The position numbers and the translations under genes were made by a program. Of a stretch of DNA of 64,000 nt, positions 11,083-21,307 are shown piece by piece. This DNA is from Amphiura filiformis (lineage: Eukaryota; Echinodermata; Ophiuroidea; Amphilepidida; Amphiuridae), in assembly GCF_039555335.1 (NCBI RefSeq), contig NC_092628.1, forward strand, positions 101,268,647 through 101,332,646, in the 5' to 3' direction. Each line of letters opens with the position of its first letter. The stretch's first letter is position 1. The notes under the pieces are model-generated. The model did not search any database. It worked only from the letters and a program-made list of their open reading frames with translations, and was not told the DNA's origin.

Positions 11083-11910
11083 TATGTGACACGATCTGGT
11101 CAATGGGGGCCAAAGGAGGCATTTTTGAAAATTGGGTTACTGTACTTATTACATTCTACATACAATATGCTTTCATTTACATACATACATACATATATCG
11201 ATTTATATTGCGCCTATACAATTTTAGCTCTAGGCGCATTACAATAAGAGAAAACAAAGAAAGAAATAGCAATAACAAGAAATGGATCAAATTGGAAAAA
11301 GATGGGTTTTTAAAAGCTTTTTGAAGCTGGCCAGTGTTTGGGCCTCCCTGATGTTGCGTGGGAGGTTGTTCCAAATTCGAGGACCAAAGGAAGTGAAGGC
11401 GTTATCACCAGCTAATTTGATTGTGGGAGGAATGGAGAGCCGAGTAGTATCCATGGAAGAGCGTAAATGACGAGATGTGGTGTAGGAATGAATTCCAGAT
11501 TGAAGGTAGAGTGGAGCTATGTCATTGACACATTGATATATGATGGTGAGGATCTTGAAATTGACACGCTCCCTGATGGGCAACCAATGTAAGTCCTTGA
11601 TGTATGGGGTTATGTGGTCACGACGTTTGAGGCCGTAGATGAGACGCACTGCCCTATTTTGAATACGCTGCAGTTTGGATAAATTGATGTTGGTGGTGCC
11701 AGCAAGGAGAGAGTTGCCGTAGTCGAGGCGAGATAATATGAGTGCATTTACTGAAAACACAAAAAAGGTCTAGCATATTTGGTTCTAAAGTTATGAAGTT
11801 TTTGATGTCTATTTTCTTATGTATTTTATTATTTTTTACTCCATATTTTGACCTTTATCTCAGTTTCAAATTTGCCGCCTTTGGCCCCCATGGACCAGAT
11901 CGTGTCACAT
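11083..11910. mobile_element. MITE with 47-bp inverted ends, interrupted by a LINE
   Basis: The left arm 11083-11130 (TATGTGACACGATCTGGTC, then GGGGGCCAAAGG) is complementary to the right arm 11864-11910 (CCTTTGGCCCCCATGG, then GATCGTGTCACAT). Removing the LINE at 11183-11763 leaves an element of about 250 bp. The TATGTGACAYGATC end motif recurs in the elements at 17821-17994 and 54159-54612. Confidence 0.65.
11183..11763 (-). mobile_element. 5'-truncated CR1/L2-type LINE, C-terminal pol fragment
   Basis: The minus-strand frame 11760-11287 encodes 157 residues matching the C-terminal region after the reverse transcriptase of CR1/L2/Jockey-like ORF2 proteins. Hallmarks in order are SRLDYGNSLLAG, LQRIQNRAVRLIYGL, HITPYIKDLHWLPIRERV and FGPRIWNNLPRNIRE, then LASFKKLLKTHLF just before the stop. 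After the stop the sequence reads GCGCCTA..AATTGTATAGGCGC, then AATATAAATCGATATATG, and finishes in (TATG)n, the typical 3' end of this LINE group. There is no reverse transcriptase or endonuclease domain, so the copy is dead on arrival. It is inserted inside a MITE. Confidence 0.85.
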
Positions 11911-12612
11911 ATATACTAGATGCAGCCGAAAACCTATCTCTAAATATAACATAATACTAGATTCAGCTCAAGGTTTCTACTCCACTTTAGTACAAATGAT
12001 TATAACATTACTTTCTTCTTTGGTTCTATAGTAGAATTTGTAGAAGTATCTAAAATGTACAAAATTACCACATATAAAACAACATATCACATCAAAAGGT
12101 GTTTGTTTGTACAACACACATTACAGACCCAGGGCCTACATATATACACACATGGTTTCAGCACACAAGTTTCAATTTTGATTTTATATACTAAATACAG
12201 TAAACATACACATTTTATGTGTCTTACAAATTATATTACAAATTTTCTAGAATATTGCAGAATATATGGCAAGACATAGGTACAAAACTAAACTATCTAA
12301 GGCAAAGGAATAAAACCACCTGATACTTAAAGAATAAAGGATTTGTTTGTATGCCTCTGTTTACAGGTTGATTTATTAATGTTTTCAGAATCTTGCATCC
12401 AATATCTATCCAACCAAAAGCCTCATTTGCATACTAAGAAAAGCAATTCTAAAAACATAGTAATGATAAAATTGGATAGATTTTGTCACAAAATACTTAG
12501 ATATGTAATTGCTAGTTTCATCATTATGACCGATACATTTGTGTATTGTGCTTAATCCATCCAATTTTGATTCAGTTACAGATGGTACAAGATTAGAAAC
12601 ACAGCAGCATAT
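11911..12612. other. AT-rich intergenic DNA
   Basis: Nothing recognisable is present. Short open frames are rich in Lys, Ile, Thr and Tyr, as expected from base composition alone. Confidence 0.5.
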
Positions 12613-12802
12613 CAGGGATCCATTTCACTAAACTTAACAAATCTTCATAAGTCTCAAAATCAACCGTAACTTGTGACACATCGTAATATCTATTTCACTG
12701 AAATGACTTATTATGATCGGTACCCTTCGTAAGTAATAGGGATTTACAACATGGACAACTTGAGATATGAAGGGTTAAAAGTTTAGTGAAATGGATCCCT
12801 GG
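12613..12802. mobile_element. 190-bp MITE
   Basis: Terminal inverted repeats CAGGGATCCATTTCACTAAA (left) and TTTAGTGAAATGGATCCCTG (right) bound a non-coding interior. A TA at 12610-12611 and at 12803-12804 could be the target duplication. Confidence 0.7.
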
Positions 12803-13364
12803 TACTGTGATTACGATTAATGGGTCCAAAATTCAATGTTCCAATCAGAAGTAAATCTGGCACCCCCCCCCAATCTTCAAATTCAGTTTTAACTTGATTT
12901 CATATGTGTACTGTTTAGGATCTGATGATAAGTTCCTCAAAAATGTCATCATTATATATGTGAGATCAAATGCAGAATTCATGCTGTTATCAAAGTTTAA
13001 ACACACTGAACTGCAGCGGCAGAATGGTATTTTTGTGTAAAGAATAGTTTGCAGTAACCATGCATGAGAGATTTTGCCTGAAATTGGGCAGTTTTGTTGT
13101 CCAAATTTCTACATTTTTTGTCCAGCCAGCCTATTTTGGGCCTTTTAAAGCCGAATTCACACACTTTTTCAGGCAGTTTTCAAAAAAGCCATTCTCAAGT
13201 AACCAAGACATAGCCTGCATTCACATACAATTTATATACTCCTAATGTAAACAATTCTAAATTAAACAATCAGATGTTATGTAAAAGAGCATGTTAGTGA
13301 ACTGAAAGACACTGTAAGGGAAAGTAAGGAATGATAAAAAAAATAGGTTTGAAAATTAACTTTT
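12803..13364. other. Intergenic DNA
   Basis: No gene or repeat is recognised beyond a C run near 12860. Confidence 0.5.
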
Positions 13365-13655
13365 GTTAGATTCCACAAGAAAAACTGAAAGATTATGGAA
13401 GTGGTTGGATACCCTGTAACTAACCAAAATTCCTGATAAAAAGCCTGAAAGATGATGAAATAGCTTGGATATTTTGTAACTGAAATTTAAAAATTCCAGA
13501 TCAAAAACCTGAAACACAAATGGAAATGGAAACCCTGTATGTAACCTGCCATATTTTTTATGAAAAGCTGGACGATCATACAATTGGTTGATACCCTGTC
13601 ACTAACCTGGCATATTCTTGATGAAAAAAAAGGGAGATGATGGAATTAGTTACCT
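13365..13655. repeat. Degenerate tandem repeat, about 68-bp period
   Basis: Four diverged units share CTGAAAGATGATG, GTTGGATACCCTGTAACTAA and CCTGATAAAAAG phrases. It is non-coding. Confidence 0.5.
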
Positions 13656-14126
13656 CATGGGCAGGCTTGATCAGGATTTGACTTCCATGCAGAGAAGTCA
13701 ATGTTAGTATCCCTCTAATATTGGCTTTGTAAAGGAAAGATCAACATTATTTGTTTGCCAAAGTAGAGTATAAGGAAGTTTCATATTTGTGGTATGGCGT
13801 AATTCAAAGTCTGGCTACAACCATAATAAGCATGCCCATATCGTACGTTCATCCAATCATTAATGCATGTCTATCAGGGCTCGTGCATTAGACGCATCCA
13901 CATCAGCATGCATGCATTATTTTGTCTAATTTCTCAAGCAACCAGTAAAAGCGTACATCAACCTATAAATAATGACCAGCCCAAAACATATCACACAGGA
14001 ACAGCTCTGGGAGCCAATGTGCCGGGTAGAATCTAGTAAAAAACAACTGGTCATCAGTACTCACATTAATGGTTTTTCTTTTGTAGATAATACAACAGTT
14101 GTGAACTTGCAAGAACTACAGTAAAT

Positions 14127-14322
14127 ATTTTATTACTTCCGTGGTCTGGGTACGCACTGGTAGAAGTGGCAAAGTTTCCCCCTTCTATGTGCCGATGAGC
14201 AATGGGTCAACTGTCTTGTTGCCAAGACCATTGATCAGCCAATCAGCGTGATAGTTTATCACTTCTGTATTTACGCTTGTGAAAGCTCGGCGCACAGCAC
14301 AGACCATGGAAGTAATAAAAAA
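14127..14322. mobile_element. MITE downstream of the TMEM180 stop codon
   Basis: The left arm ATTTTATTACTTCCGTGGTCTG is complementary to the right arm CAGACCATGGAAGTAATAAAA. It lies 110-310 bases after the TMEM180 stop codon in the sense of that gene, so it is probably within or at the end of its 3' UTR. Confidence 0.65.
14129..14134 (-). promoter_or_regulatory. Candidate poly(A) signal AATAAA for TMEM180
   Basis: TTTATT on the plus strand reads AATAAA on the minus strand. It is the first canonical signal found after the TMEM180 stop at 14435 and lies in the terminal repeat of a MITE. Confidence 0.35.
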
Positions 14323-14434
14323 TTAATTTTACGTATCAAGATCAAGGACACCACCCAGCATAATAATAAACAATGCAAGTGTTGATGACTAGTTTTACAT
14401 TATTTTCCAATTGTTACAGTTTCCACACACATTC

Positions 14435-14708
14435 TTAATACATTTTGTTATCATCACGGTGGCTATCTCTTATGGAATATGGCCGCCACACAATAACCTG
14501 TAATACCCCTACCACAAACGGTATAGCGCATGCAACAGAGAAGATAGCTGCCTTGAGAGCTTCATGTTGTGCAACTGACATGTCCTCTGCTAGTCTATCT
14601 TGGTAGTTATTAGCTTCTAGGATAGCAACTATCATCATGGGAGCTAACGATTGCGCAGGTTTGGTGAAGAGAGCATTGTAGCCAAAGACACTGGATGACA
14701 GCGGATGA
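14435..14708 (-). CDS. TMEM180 last coding exon
   Basis: The acceptor ACATTTCAG precedes 14708, and the reading ends at TAA 14437-14435. It encodes GYNALFTKPAQSLAPMM, corresponding to the family's FGMVALVTKPGQTFAP, then a final hydrophobic segment (FSVACAIPFVVGVLQVIVW) and a short charged tail. Confidence 0.88.
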
Positions 14709-17587
14709 CTGAAATGTAAATGTTAGAATAAAGAAAATATTGCTCATTTATAGCTGTGTATACAATATAATGCACATACAAACTACCATGCTCACATTGC
14801 TGCAATCAACAGGTAAGATTATAGCTTTAAATATGTTTAAGTAAGATTTGAAATTTTCAGTACACAAGCCAACCCCGTTAGCGCTTATGCATATATTCAA
14901 AAAAGATAATAGGCCACACCCCTGTTCCTAAAATTCTGTCATCCTGTCAATAACACATCCCCTAACAGTACACCCACAATCATAAACAGGGTTATAGCTA
15001 GGCAAATTTTACTGCCGGGTAAAATTTATATGAAATGGTAAAAAAATTGAAATTTTGATAAGAATTAGTAATTTTTATACTGATTGTTCATTGATTTTGA
15101 GACTGGAGTGCCGGGTATTTGGGCTCAAAATTAACTTGAGTGCTGGGTGGAAATAAAGAGTGCTGGGCAGGGCCGCCAGCAACAACCCAGCGTAGCTACA
15201 ACCCTGATCATAAAGCATGATGACAAATGTCAATCTCTCAACTATCATACATAGTTTGATCAGCTCATAATTGGCGGGCCTTATAACATCTTGCCAGAAG
15301 TGTCACAAAGTCCTATACTTTGTTTACTTTATATAAAACACACACAGTATAAACAAGACAGGTAAACTATATCACTCTACATTTTTGCATAGTGGTAAAA
15401 GCCTAACAATTCCCGCGGAATACGAGCTGATCAAACTTTATGTACTTTAATTGCGTACCTTCTCCTATATTCCCTCTGATCCTCATCAATGATATCAGAT
15501 ACTGCCAGGTTGAAAAAATTGAAGATGGCTTTATGAAGACTTCTGTGATAACAACAAAGAAAACAATGGATAAATTACCATGGAAATATCACAATATGGA
15601 CAAATATGGTTTAGTTTGAATAAGTTCATATGTGTAAAAACTAGATGTTTGTCATTCTGTGTATTTGTTTCATGTGGAAAGAGAGGTATACATATATGTA
15701 GAGGATGAATTGCTCATTCAAAATATCACCACAAGTGATATCAAACCCTAACTCTGATATGACCTGATGAGGTGCTGTATTGGACAAGGAATAATCCATG
15801 TTTGCATAAATGGATGTATATATCTGACTCATATTGTTACACATTATCTTTGTACCTGTAAACTCAAAAGCAAGAGATCAGTTTTAAAAATTGTAAACTT
15901 TAAGCAAACATTGGTCATAAAAAGGGCACATAAAAGGGGCAGATACTTTCTTCTTTGTGCTTGATGTTCACCATTGCATACTTGGAACCATAAACAATTA
16001 AGAAATTTATCCTTTATATTGTGCCCAAGTTTACCTGTCACATAGGAAGAAGAGAACCAGGAGCCAATGCCATTCATATCCAAAGATGAACATGAGAGCA
16101 GCAGTCCCAACTTTGAAGTAAAATGACCACAGTAGTACTTTGTAGTAGCCTCTCTTGGCCACAAGTGGACTAAGGCATAGCACAAGCACCTGATGATAGA
16201 AGAACAATAGTTTACAACATTTAATTTGGTATACATGTACATGTAACAACTTGATTTTGTATTGATGCACATGTTATAATTATTAGAAGGATTGAGTACC
16301 AATCTGTGTGATAGTTTCCATGGTATTTTGGAAGTGTCACTTGATTTAACCATGTTGACCAAATGTTGACAGCCTATAAGCCTGATTGTTAATGTTAATT
16401 AAAAGCATTGCCTTTTCATACAGGGGAAAGAAGAACCACACATCGCACATTTATAGCTCATTTTTACATGAAATTATAAATGGAAACATAACATCGCACA
16501 TTTGCTCATTTTTCTGGTGTATTAGCTCAATATTCTGGTGTATTTTTCTGACATTGGGAAAAGTACAATTTCTGGAGGGGTCATATGGTCCAGCCACTGT
16601 CACATCAATTCTGTTGGTTCATAGTGTGGAACAACTTTAGTTGACTGTAATCCTAGCTACGATGTACAATCATGTACCGGGTACCCAAACTTTATATCTT
16701 ACCGGTACCAACAAGTTGGAGCCTCCATACAGCAGTTTCTTGACAAGTTTTGGCATAGCTCTGGACGGTATCAGTTCATCAGCAAAAATTGATAAAAAGT
16801 TGTGAAGATAATAGTTATGGAAGATCTGCAAAAAGTTGATGGTCACAAACAGGATAAAGTTCTTTCTCCTGATGACTTGCATAAATTGGGTGAATATTGA
16901 TGTAGCAGTAGGATCAGATGATGCATCAGACTTTGGTAAATATTGTGGAATGCTTGCGGATTTCAAATCATGAGCGGTCCTGACATTTGTTGCTGTGTAG
17001 TACATCCCTGCCCAGCCTAGAACACCTAAGATTAGCACATATATCTGAAAGGCACGCATATTTTCTAACCCATCACACAAGAACTCTGCCAGGATGACGC
17101 TACTTGAACCAAGCATACCGGCAACTTGGGAATATTTTGTCAGACGTAATCTGTCTTCATGTTTTGGTGAGATTTCAGCATATAATGCGCAATGCGCCAA
17201 CAAGATGAACGTATAAAGAGCATCGTAACATGCCATGGATACAAATAGATGAACACCTGCAAGCCATTTGGTTTCATTATAATCTCCCCAAGGAAACCAC
17301 GCTAACAAGAAACTGACTACAAAAATGGTGCGCCATACAAAATGGCCGTCTTCACGGGTTCGAAATATTTCTATTTTGCAATTATCCTGCCAGTATGCAA
17401 ACAGCGGGTCGTTGATTGCATTCCACAGAAGATATATCAATTGAGCAATGTTAAACCAGTATTGTGAAATACCATAGACACTTAAAAAAAGCTTCACATA
17501 GTAAAAGTTAAAGATGCTAGTCATAAGTCCAAAGGAAAATAACAGCGTTGAGTAAGCCACAGCATTTTTGTGAATGTATTCATCCAT
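14435..17587 (-). CDS. TMEM180/MFSD13A-like major facilitator protein, complete gene of four coding exons
   Basis: This encodes a predicted 465-residue polytopic membrane protein of the MFS_2/TMEM180 (MFSD13A) family; vertebrate members are about 517 residues. The exons are 17587-16703, 16189-16035, 15542-15459 and 14708-14435, all with GT/AG introns and a continuous phase (885+155+84+274 nt, stop included). Motifs seen are the N-terminal hydrophobic stretch (about residues 9-35), NDPLFAYWQD at 59-68 (the MFS loop 2-3 signature position), a run of further hydrophobic segments, and a C-terminal VSDIIDEDQ segment matching the family's VSDLVDED. The 5' UTR shares the first coding exon, which begins at an acceptor at 17680, so at least one upstream non-coding exon exists. 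The family is thought to be a sodium-dependent-symporter-like transporter of unknown cargo; no substrate can be read from the sequence. No frameshifts or stops are found, so the gene looks functional. Confidence 0.9.
14987..15206. mobile_element. 220-bp hAT-type MITE in a TMEM180 intron
   Basis: The ends CAGGGTTATAGCTAGGC and AGCGTAGCTACAACCCTG are imperfect inverted repeats. They are flanked by a perfect 8-bp target duplication ATCATAAA (14979-14986 and 15207-15214), the hAT superfamily signature. It is non-coding and lies between the last two coding exons. Confidence 0.85.
15459..15542 (-). CDS. TMEM180 third coding exon
   Basis: The acceptor is TTATCACAG before 15542 and the donor is AAG|GTACGC after 15459. 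The 84 nt encode the NFFNLAVSDIIDEDQREY segment, the most conserved C-terminal loop of the family. It is too short to stand out as an open frame and was found by extending the phase of the neighbouring exons. Confidence 0.82.
16035..16189 (-). CDS. TMEM180 second coding exon
   Basis: The acceptor is ATCATCAG before 16189 and the donor is ACAG|GTAAAC after 16035. The 155 nt enter in phase 0 and leave two bases over. The peptide begins VLVLCLSPLVAKRGYYKV and includes two hydrophobic segments, as in the family. The family match continues from the previous exon without a gap. Confidence 0.85.
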
Positions 17588-17680
17588 ATTGACCTATTTC
17601 ACAATAGGTTGTCTGTGAGTTGTGACATTATTCAGGTCTACTGTTAATTTCAGTTCAACTTTCATCTGTTGGAAAAATAC
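16703..17680 (-). CDS. TMEM180 exon with start codon (coding 17587-16703)
   Basis: The acceptor TCTCTACAG precedes 17680. The ATG at 17587 is followed by 295 codons. The donor is CCG|GTAAGA at 16703/16702. The exon carries most of the transporter, including residues 1-295. The first 93 bases are 5' UTR. Confidence 0.88.
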
Positions 17681-17820
17681 CTGTAGAGACAAAAATAAAA
17701 TAAATCAGTATTTATTGCATTCAGTAAATTCATTGCAAAATCTCCCAGGGGAAAAAACTAAAAACAATATATTGTATAGTCCTGCAAAGTTCTGAAGATA
17801 TATTGGATCATGAATGCTAA
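17681..17820. other. Intron upstream of the TMEM180 start exon (minus strand)
   Basis: This is AT-rich DNA beyond the acceptor at 17680. The upstream non-coding exon and promoter were not located. Confidence 0.4.
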
Positions 17821-17994
17821 TATATGACACGCTCAAGGGAAATGAGTCGGATGTCGCTAATATTGATTTTGAGATATTGGCAAAGAAAGTGTTTTAAGTT
17901 TCTGAAAGCTCTAAATGTCCTCTTTAGAAACGTGTATAACTCATTTTCGACCAGGGTCGACATGTGACTCATTCCCCTTGATCATGTCACATAT
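17821..17994. mobile_element. 174-bp MITE with 36-bp inverted ends
   Basis: The left arm TATATGACACGCTCAAGGGA continues into AATGAGTCGGATGTCG. The right arm is CGACATGTGACTCATTCCCC followed by TTGATCATGTCACATA. The TGTGACATGATC end motif relates it to the elements at 11083-11910 and 54159-54612. Confidence 0.7.
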
Positions 17995-18061
17995 GCACTG
18001 AAGATAATGTTATAGTGACCGCTTATGGGTTCGAATTTCAACCAGCCTAATCATGAAGCTC

Positions 18062-18124
18062 CCGTGGTTAAGGCATAGGTCTCGTAAACCTGAGGTCCTG
18101 GGTTCGATTCCCAGGCGGGATCAC
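18062..18124 (+). pseudogene. tRNA-Thr(CGT)-like sequence lacking a normal D-arm (SINE head or tRNA pseudogene)
   Basis: An anticodon arm AGGT-CTCGTAA-ACCT (anticodon CGT) is followed by a perfect T-arm CTGGG-TTCGATT-CCCAG and a partial acceptor strand GCGGGATC pairing with CTCCCG at the 5' side. The D-arm is shortened to TGGTTAAGGCA. This wording, including GGTTAAGGCATAGG, is shared with the SINE head near 3150, so a tRNA-derived SINE remnant is more likely than a working tRNA. Confidence 0.5.
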
Positions 18125-19764
18125 TTTTTCTCCTTGTCTCCTTTATTATTTGCGACGGCGAACCTGATGAAAATTAATGTTTATTTATAATGTTATCTAG
18201 TGAAGATGTCTGATATATATCAAATTGTTTTAATGTTCCTATACTGATAGCAGCATGATATTACTCCCTATTCAAGAAAAATACAGCACTATAAATTTGT
18301 TGGAATTAAAAAAATATTACCGGTATCCTGTTTTGTCATGTTTTCTTACAATTGTAGTCACAAAATGGTAAGACTTGGCACAAGTCTACGCATTCAAAAT
18401 CTTGAGTCTAGGCTAATAGTTCGCTCATAATTTTTATATTATTATGTTATTATTGCTAAATTATTGGTTATAAATGGCAAAGATTGGAAATTAGAATGCT
18501 TAACTTGAAATGATTCACTTGTCATGCTTGTGGAAAAGGGGTTTATCCTGTTTATGCATATGTCAAAAACAGACCATGTCTTCAAGGATTTTCCAGCAAA
18601 AAATAGTTTTAAGGATTTTTGCAAGTGAGCAACTGGAGTGGCACATCCCTGTATGCTTTGTCAAGTATGGGAGAAATTAACACAATAGGGAATAGAAATT
18701 AGCATCTCATGAATGCCCGGGCATGAATGCACAACCAATCTAAAAGACTGGCCTGCTTTTGAGACGTAATATACTATTAAAGCTCGTAGCTGGCAGTCTC
18801 TGTATAAATTGTAAACATGGTATAAAAATGAGCATGATGAATTTGTGAACTTCAATGGCATAGAAATATTTTAAGCACAGTTTTAACTTTTAATTCTCAC
18901 TGCACGGATTTTTAATCTCACTGCACAAACTTACCAGAGGCACGTTAAAATAGCCCCTCAGCTGCAGTGCCTGCGGAGAATGCATGCATCGCAATAAATG
19001 CAATAGGCCAATAGTATCCTGAAAAAATCAGCTTGTTATGAGAAATGTAAGGGTTATAGCTAATACTATTGGCCTACAATGCCCATGTTTAATAATTTTA
19101 AGCTTACCTAAAAAACGTAAACAAATAAAAATCAGCACTCACTGTGCGTCCATGAATATCGATTGGAAGTATTCATTGATGTGACCGTCCATCCGCATCC
19201 AGATATGTATACATGCCTTCACTTCAATACAATCCGTTATCAGGGGTATTTAAGCTCCATACCATGATACTACGCAGAGACAGAGTTTGAGGCGTTGTAC
19301 ACCACTTCCATGTTTGACTTTGAACTGGACGAATCTAGCATTGTAATTAGAGCCGAGCCGATAAGGGCTCAAAACTAGCCTGAGTCCACAAAACCCGAAG
19401 CGGCAAATACTATTATTGCGTATGTGTTTTCGTGGTAATAGACTTATTTTTGAACGGAATGAACTCGCCCCGAAAGTAAATCGTCTCAAAACGATCACCT
19501 GAAGGCTATACACAGCCAGCCTAAACATTTTTTAATCCCCTATTAAAGATGTGCCCCCCCAATCGATCTGAAAATTTAGAAAATCCATTTAATATGAAAC
19601 TTGCCGAAAACAACTTGTGCCCTCCGGGCCCCATCAGGCCGATGACCCCAATCATAGTTGCCCCCCCCCCCCATAGGACGACTCGTGCTACACCAATAGT
19701 GCTGCTCTTGCAATGATACTTGAAACCAAGTCTTTGAACAAGTTCATTTGGATTGTTGTAAACA
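18125..19764. other. Intergenic DNA
   Basis: No gene is recognised. A short inverted pair (AATAGGCCAATAGTAT near 19002 and ATACTATTGGCCTA near 19062) forms an 80-bp hairpin-like unit. Confidence 0.45.
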
Positions 19765-20263
19765 TTAGTTCTTTTTATACAAAGGTTTGCAAATTGGGAT
19801 CTTGTAAGGGGGGGCCTGATGCAAAAAGGGGGGCCCTGAAAATTTTTGAGCCTCCTAAGGGGGGCCCTGAAAAAAATGACCACAAATTTTCCAGGAAAAA
19901 TTGAGTTTTAGGCCGTATAAAATTAATGTTTTGGTTCTCGTCCAGAGGATTTTCATGAATTGATGAGGTAAAATTAGCATTGTCAGTAGTTTTCGGTCTT
20001 CTCCAACAGTGCTCGAGGAAACGATGAGGCCTTTTTTTTTTTTCAAATGTGAGATTCTGAGGATAAACCCCTAGAGTACCACAAAAAGACTTGGAAGTGA
20101 TGCTTGTTCTCTAATAAACTTATTTATATGTATGAAGATTTCATAAATCATTCCAAAGTCTAAAAAATTGAAAAATCTATAAAAAAAAAGAAAAAATCTG
20201 ACAAATCCCAGAAATTGAGGAGGGAGGGGACGAGAACCAAAATATTAATTTTACACGGCCTAA
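19765..20263. repeat. First copy of a 0.5-kb tandem duplication
   Basis: From CATTAGTTCTTTTTATACAA to the CACGGCCTAA boundary, this is repeated almost unchanged at 20264-20789. It contains the GGGGGGCCTGATGCAAAAAG phrase also found in the element at 22724-23047. It is non-coding. Confidence 0.8.
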
Positions 20264-20789
20264 CATTAGTTCTTTTTATACAAAGGTTTGCAAATTGGGA
20301 TCTTGTAAGGGGGGCCTGATGCAAAAAGGGGGGCCCTGAAAATTTTTGAGCCTCCTGCCCTGAAAAAAATGACCACAAATTTTCCAGGAAAAATTGAGTT
20401 TAGGCCGTATAAAATTAATGTTTTGGTTCTCGTCCAGAGGATTTTCATGAATTGATGAGGGAGGGAGGTGTTTTTTTTTTTTTTTTTTTTTCAATGTAAA
20501 ATTAGCATTGTCAGTAGTTTTCGGTCTTCTCCAACAGTGCTCGAGGAAACGATGAGGCCTTTTTTTTTTCAAATGTGAGATTCTGAGGGATAAACCCCTA
20601 GAGTACCACAAAAGACTTGGAAGTGATGCTTGTTCTCTAATAAACTTATTTATATGTATGAAGATTTCATAAATCATTCCAAAGTCTAAAAAATTGAAAA
20701 ATCTAAAAAAAAAAAAAAAAAATCTGACAAATCCCAGAAATTGAGGAGGGAGGGACGAGAACCAAAATATTAATTTTACACGGCCTTAT
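20264..20789. repeat. Second copy of the 0.5-kb tandem duplication
   Basis: This starts with the same CATTAGTTCTTTTTATACAA phrase. It differs by an insertion containing GAGGGAGGTG and a long T run near 20460, by loss of a short GGGGGGCC segment near 20357, and by a few point changes. The high similarity indicates a recent event. Confidence 0.8.
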
Positions 20790-20819
20790 ATGCTTTTCTA
20801 TGGGGTTGACCCATAATTT

Positions 20820-20943
20820 TCATGTCAAAGGGGGGGCCCTGAAATTTTCGAGGTCTGTAAAGGGGAGCCCAGAAAAATTTTTGCGATAAATTTTTTTTGC
20901 ATCAGGCCCCCCCCCTTACAAGTGTTTGTGAACGGTCCCTTAG
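20820..20943. repeat. Right-end fragment of the AGGGACCGTTC element family
   Basis: This ends TTACAAGTGTTTGTGAACGG followed by TCCCT, the same terminus as the right end at 23028-23047. It begins within GGGGGGGCCCTGAAATTTTC, which matches the interior of the element at 22724. Confidence 0.5.
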
Positions 20944-21048
20944 TTAGTTCAATTCAATTTTCAATAATCATAAATTATAGTCAAATTATATTAAAGACAA
21001 CAATAATTTATTGTGTTTGTAGAACAACAGGTAAATTTAGAGCAACCA

Positions 21049-21075
21049 GGCCTGTACGCAAGGGGGAGGGGTTTT
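21049..21075. repeat. Left-end fragment of the CAGGCCCGTACGCAGG family
   Basis: CAGGCCTGTACGCAAGGGGG resembles the left end of the MITE at 24476. Confidence 0.35.
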
Positions 21076-21225
21076 CTACCTAAATATAATAATATTTTTC
21101 CAGACAAATCACAATTTGAAATCTGCATGTAGAGAAATAAAAGCTTCTTCTGTCAAACAATAAATAAATAATAAGTTCAATACTATTTGGGTCACCCTGT
21201 ATAAATTTTAGTCCTGCAAAGAATT

Positions 21226-21307
21226 TGGCAGCGGTGGGATTCGAACCCACGCCATCGAAATGACTGGTGCCTAAAACCAGCGCCTTAGACCACTCGGCCA
21301 CGCTACC
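21226..21307 (-). tRNA. tRNA-Leu (anticodon TAG)
   Basis: This is an 82-nt class II tRNA on the minus strand. It has the acceptor stem GGTAGCG/CGCTGCC with discriminator A and the D-arm TGGCCGAGTGGTCTAAGGC (A-box). The anticodon stem-loop is CTGGT-TTTAGGC-ACCAG, giving anticodon TAG. There is a long variable arm with a CATTTCGATG hairpin, and a T-arm with B-box GGTTCGAATCC. The extended variable arm and the identity of the sequence to cytosolic eukaryotic tRNA-Leu fix the assignment. No intron is present. It reads CTA leucine codons. All stems pair, so it is probably functional. Confidence 0.95.

Noticed and set aside
15844-16362. 172-codon minus-strand frame overlapping the TMEM180 second exon
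   Set aside because: It uses a different frame from the family match; the exon at 16189-16035 has clear splice sites and the right phase.
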